NCBI RefSeq assembly: GCF_025465935.1
Contig: NZ_JANLNV010000001.1
Coordinates: forward strand, 1-53,143
Reading direction: 5' to 3'
DNA: 53,143 bases
Origin: Pseudomonas sp. 7P_10.2_Bac1
GTDB lineage: Bacteria; Pseudomonadota; Gammaproteobacteria; Pseudomonadales; Pseudomonadaceae
Shown: positions 37,517 to 45,573 of the stretch, piece after piece
How positions within the stretch are numbered: position 1 is the stretch's first letter
How the letters are laid out: every line of letters starts with the position of its first letter
Position numbers and translations under genes: made by a program
The notes under the pieces: generated by a model
Told to the model about the DNA's origin: nothing
Databases searched by the model: none
The model's input: only the letters and a program-made list of their open reading frames with translations

Positions 37517-37774
37517 GTGGTTTTTTATTCTTGGAAAAGCCGTTGTTTTATTGTTATGTCGACTGTTTCGAGCCCTTTTTCATTGGGCGTGCAACCATCT
37601 AAACCGAGGAAGGTAAAACCTTTTTTTGTTTAAGGTGCTACCTGCTGCAACAAATGTCGCAACCGGGCAGCTTTGCGCCGGACATCCTCCTTGTAACCCA
37701 TCACGTCACCGATCTGCACACTCACGGTGCGTCTTTGCTACATGCCGCACCACCTGGGGTGGATAGACGATCAT

Positions 37775-39058
37775 TCAAATCACGATTCTCAGGCATTGCC
37801 CGGCGTGATAAAGCGAAAAGCCCGCCTCGTACAAACAACTGCGCAACCCGGCGTGGGGCACCGTTTGCATGGTTGAAAACGGAATCGGCAGCGCTTTGGC
37901 GTCGCCATTGCACAAGTAATCAGCGAACGCTTTACCCACCACCGTACCCGTGGTCACGCCCCGGCCGTTGTAGCCGGTGACCGCCACCAGACCGGGCGCG
38001 GGTTCGAATAAACGCATCAAGTGGTCGGGGGTGAACGCGATACAACCGGTCCAGGTGCATTCCCACTCAACGTCTTTCAAATACGGGAAGTAATGCTGTT
38101 GCACGCGATCGGCCCATGCTTTCAGAAACCAGGCTGGCTTTTGATTGCCATTGCCCAGGCTGCCGAGCAATAAACGACCGTCGACGTCTCGACGAATGCT
38201 GCTGAGCACTTGGCGCGTGTCCCACGACCCTTGGCCGCCGGGCAAGATGCGTTTGGCGGCGTCATCGGTCAGGGGTTTTGAAGCCACTTGGTAGTAGTAA
38301 CCGGGGAAAAAGTTACGCCGCAAGTCAGTCCATTCGCCTTCGGTGTAGGCGTTAGAGGCGAGTACCACCTGCTCGGCGTTGACCGCCCCACCTGCGGTTT
38401 GCACCGACCAGCGTGAGCCCTGCCGTTCCAGCCCGGTGACGGGTGAATGGTCAAACAGCCATCCTCCGAGATTGCTGGCAGTTTTCGCCAGCCCCGAGGT
38501 GTAGGCCATGGGATTAAGCGTGCCTGCGCGTCGGTCGAGCAAGGCGGCAGCAATTTTTGACGTGCCGGTGGCGGCTTCACAGGCGGCGCCGGTGAGCAGT
38601 TCTATGGGTGCTCCCCGGCGTTTCCATTGTTGCTCACGGCTGCGCAAGTCTGCTTCACCGCGGGCGTTGTGCGCCATGTGCAATGTGCCCTCGCGGCGTA
38701 ACTGGCAGTCGATGCGGTACTTGTCGATCAGGCTGAACACCAGCGACGGTGCGGCGCCGAGCATGCGATTGAGCTGACTGCCGATGGCTTCGCCAAAGCC
38801 GGCTTCGATGTCATCTGGCGCAATCCACATGCCGGCGTTGACCAGACCGACGTTACGCCCTGAGCCGCCGTGGCCGGTGCGATGGGCTTCGAGTACGCAC
38901 ACGCTTTTGCCCTGTTCGAGCAAATGAATGGCGGCAGACAGGCCGGTGATCCCGGCGCCGATAACGCACACATCGGCGTTCAATTCGCCTTTAAAGCCAG
39001 GCGCTTGAGGACGTTGAGGTGTCAGGGTTTCCCATAAGCATTGTTCTTGTAATGGCAT
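37775..39058 (-). CDS. amaA: FAD-dependent L-pipecolate oxidase-type protein
   Basis: A 427-residue DAO-family flavoprotein. The FAD site is VIGAGITGLSAAIHLLEQGK (near 31-50) and the C-terminal flavin contact is VTGYNGRGVTTGTVVGKAF. In P. putida AmaA oxidises L-pipecolate to piperideine-6-carboxylate and its gene is next to amaB, exactly as here; that context is the main reason for the name. ATG 39058 has GGAG upstream; TTG 39070 is less likely. It is separated from amaB by a repeat array of about 440 bp. Confidence 0.85.
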   Translation of the reverse strand: MPLQEQCLWETLTPQRPQAPGFKGELNADVCVIGAGITGLSAAIHLLEQGKSVCVLEAHRTGHGGSGRNVGLVNAGMWIAPDDIEAGFGEAIGSQLNRMLGAAPSLVFSLIDKYRIDCQLRREGTLHMAHNARGEADLRSREQQWKRRGAPIELLTGAACEAATGTSKIAAALLDRRAGTLNPMAYTSGLAKTASNLGGWLFDHSPVTGLERQGSRWSVQTAGGAVNAEQVVLASNAYTEGEWTDLRRNFFPGYYYQVASKPLTDDAAKRILPGGQGSWDTRQVLSSIRRDVDGRLLLGSLGNGNQKPAWFLKAWADRVQQHYFPYLKDVEWECTWTGCIAFTPDHLMRLFEPAPGLVAVTGYNGRGVTTGTVVGKAFADYLCNGDAKALPIPFSTMQTVPHAGLRSCLYEAGFSLYHAGQCLRIVI

Positions 39059-39095
39059 GCCAAGCTCCAAAGATGAAACCTAACCAGAATCAAAA

Positions 39096-39535
39096 GCCCC
39101 TCACCCTAGCCCTCTCCCGGAGGGAGAGGGGATCGACCGAGTCGGCTGTAAAACTCCTGCAACCTTAAAAACCCCGTCGACTATGGATTCCAAACAGCAC
39201 TGTCAGAACGTAGAAGACTTGGACTATCCCCCGTTCGGCCCCCTCTCCCTCCGGGAGTAGGGATCGACCGGGTCGCTTGTAAAACTCCTGCGACCTTAAA
39301 AACCCGGTCGACTATGGATTCCAAACAGCACTGTCAGAACGCAGAAGACCTCGACTATCCCCCAATCGGCCCCCTCTCCCTCCGGGAGTAGGGATCGACC
39401 GGGTCGCCTGTAAAATTCCTGCGACCTTAAAAGCCCCGTCGACTATGGATTCCATATAGCACTGTCAGAACGCAGAAGACTTGGACTATCCCCCAATCGG
39501 CCCCCTCTCCCTCCGGGAGAGGGTTGGGGTGAGGG
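39096..39535. repeat. Expanded repeat array, second locus, 131-bp period
   Basis: End sequences GCCCCTCACCCTAGCCCTCT and GGGAGAGGGTTGGGGTGAGG are the same as at 23667-24128, but the internal unit is unrelated. It includes GATCGACCG (39131, 39262, 39393), then AAACTCCTGC and GTCGACTATGGATTCCA. The three units are exactly 131 bp apart at the GATCGACC mark. Junctions between units carry a trimmed end sequence (CCCCTCTCCCTCCGGGAGTA). No gene is present between amaA and amaB. Confidence 0.92.
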
Positions 39536-39541
39536 CAGGCT

Positions 39542-41032
39542 TCAGTCGAAAGTAATCCCCTGCGCCAACGGCAACTCCAACGAGTAGTTCACGGTGTTGG
39601 TCTGGCGCCGCATGTAACCGCGCCATGCATCGGAGCCAGACTCTCGGCCGCCACCGGTTTCCTTCTCGCCACCAAAAGCTCCGCCAATCTCTGCACCACT
39701 CGGGCCAATGTTGACGTTGGCAATACCGCAATCACTGCCCGTGGCCGACATGAACTGCTCGGCCTCGCGCACATCAGTGGTGAAGATGCACGACGACAAG
39801 CCTTGCGGCACGGCGTTGTTCAAGCGCAACGCCTCGGCAAAGTCGCTATACCCGACCACGTACAAGATCGGCGCAAACGTCTCGCTGCACACCACCTCGC
39901 TTTGCTCGGGCATTTCCACAATCGCCGGGGCCACGTAGTACGCATCTGGGTACTGGCTGGCCAATTGACGCTCGCCGCCAAACACTCGCCCGCCTTCGCT
40001 CAACGCTTGTTCCAGGGCGTTTTGCATGTTTTCAAAGCTGTGTCGGTCGATCAGCGGGCCGACCAGGTTGCCTTCCAGCGGGTGGCCAATGCGCACTTTG
40101 GAATACGCCGCCTTGAGTCGGGTAACGATGTCTTCTTTGACCGATTCATGGGCGATCAAACGGCGCAAAGTGGTGCAGCGCTGACCCGCAGTGCCCACGG
40201 CGCTGAACAAAATGGCGCGCACCGCCATGTCGAGATCGGCGCTTGGGCCGAGGATCATCGCGTTGTTGCCACCCAACTCAAGAATGCTGCGGGCAAAACG
40301 GGCAGCCACTTTAGGCGCTACCTCACGGCCCATGCGGGTGCTGCCGGTGGCACTGATCAACGCCACACGCGGGTCGTCGACCAGCGCTTCGCCCGCGTCA
40401 CGGCCGCCAATGATCACTTGGCTCAGGTACTGAGGCGCGTCGTTGAAGGTACTGAGCACGCGATCAAACAGTGCCTGGCAGGCCAGCGCAGTGAGTGGCG
40501 TTTTTTCGGAAGGTTTCCAGATCACCGCGTTGCCGCACACCAGCGCCAGCGTGGTGTTCCACGCCCACACGGCAACCGGGAAGTTGAAAGCGCTGATCAC
40601 CCCGACCACGCCCAGCGGGTGCCAGGTTTCACGCATGTGGTGGCCAGGGCGCTCCGAGGCAATGGTCAAACCGTAGAGCTGGCGCGACAGGCCGACGGCG
40701 AAATCGCAGATGTCGATCATCTCCTGCACTTCCCCCAGGCCTTCCTGGGTGATCTTGCCGGCTTCCCACGACACCAACTCGCCCAGGTCAGCTTTATATT
40801 CACGCAACAAGTCACCGAACTGGCGCACCAGTTCACCCCGGCGCGGTGCAGGGACCTTGCGCCAGGCTTCAAACGCATGCTCCGCACGGGTGACGTGCTG
40901 CTCGACCTGCGCGGCCCCTTCCCAGTGCACCGAACCTATCTGGCTGCCATCAATCGGTGTGTGAACCGGCTGCTTGCCGTGTTGGTACAGCGCAGGGTTG
41001 ACGCCAAGACGATCCAGTAATGCAGCAACCAT
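39542..41032 (-). CDS. amaB: L-piperidine-6-carboxylate dehydrogenase (ALDH7-type)
   Basis: NAD-dependent aldehyde dehydrogenase of 496 residues; it oxidises the open form of piperideine-6-carboxylate to 2-aminoadipate in lysine degradation. Motifs: FNFPVAVWAWN, the nucleotide loop SATGSTRMGREV, the general base in LELGGNNAM and the catalytic cysteine in GTAGQRCTTLRR, which is the antiquitin-type form. AAGGAG stands before ATG 41032, whereas longer readings up to 41188 lack support. It is the last core gene before the AT-rich island. Confidence 0.92.
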   Translation of the reverse strand: MVAALLDRLGVNPALYQHGKQPVHTPIDGSQIGSVHWEGAAQVEQHVTRAEHAFEAWRKVPAPRRGELVRQFGDLLREYKADLGELVSWEAGKITQEGLGEVQEMIDICDFAVGLSRQLYGLTIASERPGHHMRETWHPLGVVGVISAFNFPVAVWAWNTTLALVCGNAVIWKPSEKTPLTALACQALFDRVLSTFNDAPQYLSQVIIGGRDAGEALVDDPRVALISATGSTRMGREVAPKVAARFARSILELGGNNAMILGPSADLDMAVRAILFSAVGTAGQRCTTLRRLIAHESVKEDIVTRLKAAYSKVRIGHPLEGNLVGPLIDRHSFENMQNALEQALSEGGRVFGGERQLASQYPDAYYVAPAIVEMPEQSEVVCSETFAPILYVVGYSDFAEALRLNNAVPQGLSSCIFTTDVREAEQFMSATGSDCGIANVNIGPSGAEIGGAFGGEKETGGGRESGSDAWRGYMRRQTNTVNYSLELPLAQGITFD

Positions 41033-41199
41033 GGGGCACTCCTTAGACTCAAATAAAAGATTCTTTTGGGCTTTAGTTGTAGCTGCCCAACCCGCCGCTA
41101 ACAAACGACCTTTAAGCGAGATATCATTCCGAAAATTCATGCTGCACGGGTAAAGTCGGCGCATAGGAAAGTTATCCGATAAGGTCATTGTTGACGCTC

Positions 41200-41217
41200 G
41201 AAGATGTCAACATCTTC
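41200..41217. promoter_or_regulatory. Perfect palindrome, candidate operator at the island edge
   Basis: GAAGATGT-CA-ACATCTTC forms two perfect 8-base half sites in the 355-bp gap between amaB (minus) and the phosphoesterase gene (plus). TTGACG at 41191 could be a -35 box but no good -10 follows. It may be a repressor site for the GTPase operon or for amaB. I see no gene in 41033-41387 that I would defend. Confidence 0.5.
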
Positions 41218-41387
41218 TCCGTTCGCGATCGATCAAGCGGCCTGCAATGAAGATATTCTGACCGAGATTTCAAGCCCCAAGGTGACACGCTACGTAAGAG
41301 GCATCACCGAAACCCCAAGAAACAGAATTTCGGGATTCTCAGCGGAGAAAGGATTCGATAGCATACGAAAAACCAAGGAGTGGCCAT

Positions 41388-42668
41388 ATGCTATTGCTTC
41401 ATCTTTCCGATATCCATTTCAGGAAATCTGAAATCGATACAGTCCAAGATCCAAATTTCCACCTACGCAACGAATTGTTAAGGGATGTTGGCCAGCAGCG
41501 CGTCAAACTTGGCGCAGTTGACGCTGTTATTATTTCTGGAGATATCGCATTCGCCGCCGCACCTGAGGAGTACGAATACGCTACGAATTGGCTTGCTAAG
41601 CTTTGCGATGTCGCAGGCTGCGATATGAAGTCAATCTTTGTCGTCCCAGGGAACCACGATGTGCTCCGCACCCATGCCGACCAAAACTTGGTCCAGCTTC
41701 TTCACAGTCAAATAAAAAACTCTCCGGATCCGCTTTGGCAAATTTCAAAACAGCTCGCAAATCGCGATGAAGCCAGGCTCTTGTATGGTGCCTTGGACAA
41801 CTACAATCAATTTGCAGGACAGTTTTTTTGCAATCTACTCCCCCCCGATAGAACTCGAACAAGTCGTGACTTAACACTTAACGATGGCTCAACATTAAGA
41901 CTTTGGGGATTGAACACTGCTTTGGTATCCAGCAGCCAGGATAAACAAAGAGACATGTTCGTTGATAGTGCTAGTTTTCAGATCACTCGCGAACCAGGTG
42001 TAACCAATCTCGTGATGGCCCACCACCATCTGTCTTGGCTTAGACAAGACCGCGAACTGGAAGACCACCTAAATGATGTGGCGCCTATACAGATATTCGG
42101 TCACGTGCACACCAATCGAATAGATCTGTACCGAGATCATATACGTCTGACAGCAAGCGCAACGCAACCTGAACGTGGCGAAACTGCATGGGAGCCTGGA
42201 TACAATTTTATCCGTGTTTCTGTTAATGGTGAAAACTCATCTCGCGAACTCCGTATAAAAGCGCATGTTAGGGTATGGCAGACAGCGCCAGGAGGCTTCA
42301 TTGCGAAAAGAGATCGAGGCGATTCAGATACTTTCGAGTTGACTATCCCCCTAGAAAGCTGGAGCTCACCAACACAGCCGCTGCCACTAACAACTGTTTC
42401 ACATCCTTCATTGGCCTCCTCAATGACAGATGGAGCCGCTCCTTCAGAAGAGGAACAACCAGCCATCACGACCATGCGTGATGTTGCGCTTCGTTTCTTC
42501 CGGCTTTCGTTCAGCAAAAAATCTGAAATTGCGGGAAGACTTCAACTTCTCGAAGCCGAAGACATGACCCTTCCAGACCACGAGCGCTTCACACAAGTCA
42601 TCATAAGAGCTCACGAGCGTGGGCAGCTAGAACTTCTCAAGCAGGCAGTGCTTGAAGCAGAACGATAA
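41388..42668 (+). CDS. Calcineurin-like phosphoesterase with C-terminal helical tail
   Basis: First gene of the double-GTPase operon, 426 residues. All five metal motifs of the family are present: D8-x-H10 (LSDIH), GD at 51-52, GNHD at 88-91, H212-H214 (MAHHH) and GHVH at 238-241. The phosphatase domain ends near 290. A linker rich in S, T and P (about 320-360) leads to a helical tail (360-426), which resembles small adaptor domains found in GTPase-linked conflict systems. It could cleave a nucleotide, nucleic acid or phosphoprotein; the substrate is not visible. GGAG is 7 bases before ATG 41388, and the next gene starts 15 bp after the stop. Confidence 0.88.
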   Translation: MLLLHLSDIHFRKSEIDTVQDPNFHLRNELLRDVGQQRVKLGAVDAVIISGDIAFAAAPEEYEYATNWLAKLCDVAGCDMKSIFVVPGNHDVLRTHADQNLVQLLHSQIKNSPDPLWQISKQLANRDEARLLYGALDNYNQFAGQFFCNLLPPDRTRTSRDLTLNDGSTLRLWGLNTALVSSSQDKQRDMFVDSASFQITREPGVTNLVMAHHHLSWLRQDRELEDHLNDVAPIQIFGHVHTNRIDLYRDHIRLTASATQPERGETAWEPGYNFIRVSVNGENSSRELRIKAHVRVWQTAPGGFIAKRDRGDSDTFELTIPLESWSSPTQPLPLTTVSHPSLASSMTDGAAPSEEEQPAITTMRDVALRFFRLSFSKKSEIAGRLQLLEAEDMTLPDHERFTQVIIRAHERGQLELLKQAVLEAER

Positions 42669-42683
42669 ATAAGAGGAAAACAA

Positions 42684-43751
42684 ATGACTAGCATGACGTT
42701 CGCTGACCGCTACGCTTCTGCTGGGCTAGCACCCAACCCAACCCTGATTGCGTCTCGCCAAGAGCCAGCCAAGCGGATCGTGGAAAATATTACAAATGAT
42801 CAAATTTTTGGTTTGGTTGGAAGATACTACGGCATACATGATTTCGATTTTTCTTGGTTCAGAGATGAATTTCAAAAAGATGACCCAAGCTTCAGTCTAA
42901 TCAACAACGAGAACGAGACCGTTCTACTCTCTGCTCTAGTACTGAGTGATTTAGTAGAAAATGAAGAGGCTGTAGCCATACTCGCCTTGATATCTTGCTC
43001 CGCAGCGGGGCTGCGCACTCCAGTAGACTGTACCTGGCTGCTTCAACTCGCGAAACAAAAGCGAATAAATCTTTCAGTCGAAGATAGGAAGCCCATTAAG
43101 TTCACACCGAAAGTCAGTAGCACACAGACGATAAAACTTAAAGAAGAAGTCGCAGCCCTAGCTGAAAACGATTGGGCAACCTTGATTGCAATCCTCGGAA
43201 AAATCCGTACGGAAAGCCAGCAGTCAATGTCTAACATGTCGACCCAAGCTACAAATGCCCTAGTAGCACTGAAAGAAGAAAACGAGTACCTGAGAGAAGA
43301 GTCTCAGATGTTGTGGTGGATATTCGGAGGCCATAGCTCATCACTGAAAGCAAGCTTCAGCACCTTTACCCCACATCAGACTGCATTCGTTGGCTCTATT
43401 GACCTAGGGATACTAACAACCTCTAATTATGGGCCAATTGCTGCTTCGGCAATGTTAGAACGTGTACTAAGCCTATCTAAACGTCCAAAGGGCGCCCAGA
43501 GCACTGAACTCAGCAAAGTACTCGACAGCTTCTCTAAAGCTGACTTGCAGCGGCTGGAGATAAATCACTCTAAACTGCCAGCCCGCATCGCACCGATCGC
43601 AACAGCTCTTGAGCTGGCTCGGACTTTAGGAGTAGGTGCATGGGGTAATTTGTTCCAAGAAAAAACAGGCTTAGATGCCACGGTGACGCTTGACCCACTT
43701 GATCTGGCTGAGCAGCTCTATTGCGAACATCTACTGGGGCAACACCTGTGA
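42684..43751 (+). CDS. GASH-like helical protein of the GTPase system
   Basis: A 355-residue, mostly helical cytoplasmic protein without signal or membrane segment. The segment EENEYLREESQMLWWIFGGH near 196-215, followed by S and YGPIAASAMLERVL, fits the GTPase-associated system helical (GASH) family as I remember it. A likely coiled coil runs from about 150 to 205. GAGG lies 7 bases before the ATG. The stop overlaps the next start as GTGA. The expected role is as scaffold or sensor for the two GTPases; this is family-based inference, not shown. Confidence 0.72.
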   Translation: MTSMTFADRYASAGLAPNPTLIASRQEPAKRIVENITNDQIFGLVGRYYGIHDFDFSWFRDEFQKDDPSFSLINNENETVLLSALVLSDLVENEEAVAILALISCSAAGLRTPVDCTWLLQLAKQKRINLSVEDRKPIKFTPKVSSTQTIKLKEEVAALAENDWATLIAILGKIRTESQQSMSNMSTQATNALVALKEENEYLREESQMLWWIFGGHSSSLKASFSTFTPHQTAFVGSIDLGILTTSNYGPIAASAMLERVLSLSKRPKGAQSTELSKVLDSFSKADLQRLEINHSKLPARIAPIATALELARTLGVGAWGNLFQEKTGLDATVTLDPLDLAEQLYCEHLLGQHL

Positions 43752-44692
43752 CTGAGCCATTAGACGACATAGATGAATTAGACGAAGACCTGGATGTATT
43801 TGAACAGTCTCCAGAGGAGGTTTCGCAAAGCCTTAATGCTTTACGCGAACTGCCCCAAGCAACCCTATTATCTGTGGAAGATGCAGACGCACTATTGCGC
43901 TGGCGGCGAGCATCTATTGTTGCAATCATAGGTGAGAGGAATGGTGGAAAAACAACACTAATTTCAGAAATATATGCACAGTTCCTCAAAGGACAATTTG
44001 CAGACTTGATGTTTTCTCACAGCCTCAGCTTGATGGGCTTTGAAGAAAAAAGTTTCCAATCCAGATCCGAGTCAGGACTTGAAGTTCCTGACACACCAAG
44101 AACTTCAGCACAAGAAGGCCTCCGTTTCTTCCACCTACAGATTGCGGACCCACTATCCAACTTAAAGAAGCAAGACCTACTTATATCCGAGCGAGCTGGT
44201 GAAACTTACAAAGACATCCGAGACAAGCCTGAGATAGCCGCGAGCCTGCTAGAAATCACCAAATCTGAAATCATCGCACTAATAATTGACGGCGAGCGCG
44301 TATGCAACCCTCGTGAAAGAGCTGAGGTTTTCGCATCAATCCGAAATATCGCAAGAGCACTTGTAGAATCGGAGTGCATCCAACCAGAAGCCCGAATACA
44401 ACTAGTCACGACAAAATTCGACTTACTGAAAGGAGAAACTTACCCCAAAGCTCTTGAAGCGCTCGTAAACTTTGAAGAAGCCATTTTAAAGATATTGGAA
44501 AATAGATACCACCTTTCTACGTATCACGTGGCTGCAAGGGATCCTAAGCGGCGCATGGGACCTGCACATGGCGTTGCGGAGTTGCTTAGATCTTGGCTAC
44601 AGCCTAAAGTAGCAGCACCTGGTAGCAGTCTGAAAATTCCAGCTCTAGTAAGCGAGTTCGACAAATTAGCACTCAGAAGGACCTCGAATTGA
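43748..44692 (+). CDS. P-loop GTPase, DO-GTPase1-like
   Basis: A 314-residue GTPase, with an acidic N-terminal leader (LDDIDELDEDLDVFE). The G1 loop is GERNGGKT (62-69); DLLISERAGE (143-152) is a switch-II-like segment ending in AGE; TKFD (222-225) takes the place of NKxD. It starts at GTG 43748, overlapping the previous stop; a TTG at 43721 would add nine residues inside the previous gene. It is not similar enough to the next protein to be a recent duplicate. Pairing of two unlike GTPases is the mark of the predicted double-GTPase systems. Confidence 0.8.
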   Translation: MTEPLDDIDELDEDLDVFEQSPEEVSQSLNALRELPQATLLSVEDADALLRWRRASIVAIIGERNGGKTTLISEIYAQFLKGQFADLMFSHSLSLMGFEEKSFQSRSESGLEVPDTPRTSAQEGLRFFHLQIADPLSNLKKQDLLISERAGETYKDIRDKPEIAASLLEITKSEIIALIIDGERVCNPRERAEVFASIRNIARALVESECIQPEARIQLVTTKFDLLKGETYPKALEALVNFEEAILKILENRYHLSTYHVAARDPKRRMGPAHGVAELLRSWLQPKVAAPGSSLKIPALVSEFDKLALRRTSN

Positions 44693-45573
44693 ACGCCAAT
44701 TTCGTCATCATGGGTCTACCTGCCTCTGGTAAGACTACCTTTCTTGCAGCTCTATGGCACCTTATCGAGTCTCAAGAAACGGACTGCCGTCTAACCATGG
44801 ATGGCTACAGAGGAGACTTGGTCTATCTGAGGCTAATTTCCACTGCATGGCGCACATTCAAGGAAGTGCCTCGCACTTCGCAGGTTGGAAATACTGATGT
44901 CGTAATTTATTTAAAAGACCGCGAAAGTGGCGCCCGTGGGACTGCTTTGTTCCCAGATTTAGCAGGCGAGACCTTTGAGCTTCAAGTAGAAGAGCGCAAG
45001 TGCCGCCCCGAATTCATTGAGCAAGCTATTGCTGATGATGGTGTTCTATTCTTCGTGAATGCCAACCTTAAGGAAGATGGCCTGACTATTAATGAGCTAA
45101 ACGCTAGGATCCCAGAAGCCGAACAGGATGCGGACCATGCCGATGGCGCTCAGCATGAAGCGGCTCAACCCATTCAAACACCTGAATGGCAACCTAAATA
45201 TGCTCCAGCACAAGTAAAAATTGTGCAACTCTTGAGCGATTTCCTCAGGGCACCTTTTACAAGCCGCCGCAGGCGTTTGGCTTTGATGATTTCGGCTTGG
45301 GATCTCGCAAGAGATCAACACTTAACGCCAGATGCATGGCTGGCAGTAAACATGCCATTAGTTGATCAGTTTCTGAGGTCAAATCCTGAGTTGTTCGAGC
45401 ATAGGGTATATGGACTCTCTGCACAGGGTGTTAAACTTGATGATGATGACGCAGTTGAAGAAATAGCTGATATTACACCTAGCAAACGAATTCAGATTGT
45501 TGGCAAAGACATTGATGCCAACGAACACGACTTGACTAGACCCCTAGTTTGGCTGATGTCGACGGCAGTATGA
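44689..45573 (+). CDS. P-loop GTPase, DO-GTPase2-like
   Basis: A 294-residue GTPase. The G1 loop GLPASGKT is at 9-16, directly after the first strand; PDLAGE (89-94) is the switch-II segment and SAWD (202-205) stands where NKxD is expected. A polar, alanine- and glutamate-rich insert (about 142-172) precedes the latter. The start is TTG 44689 with AAGGA six bases upstream and overlap TTGA with the previous stop; the next ATG (residue 8) would delete the first strand. The stop overlaps the next gene in ATGA. Confidence 0.82.
   Translation: MNANFVIMGLPASGKTTFLAALWHLIESQETDCRLTMDGYRGDLVYLRLISTAWRTFKEVPRTSQVGNTDVVIYLKDRESGARGTALFPDLAGETFELQVEERKCRPEFIEQAIADDGVLFFVNANLKEDGLTINELNARIPEAEQDADHADGAQHEAAQPIQTPEWQPKYAPAQVKIVQLLSDFLRAPFTSRRRRLALMISAWDLARDQHLTPDAWLAVNMPLVDQFLRSNPELFEHRVYGLSAQGVKLDDDDAVEEIADITPSKRIQIVGKDIDANEHDLTRPLVWLMSTAV

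Noticed and set aside
39096..39535. CRISPR array
   Set aside because: The repeating unit is about 131 bp with no short repeat-spacer alternation, and no cas gene is present.
41204..41431. A 75-codon frame upstream of the phosphoesterase gene
   Set aside because: It overlaps the phosphoesterase start by 44 bases, has no convincing ribosome-binding site, starts within the palindrome and has no recognisable domain.
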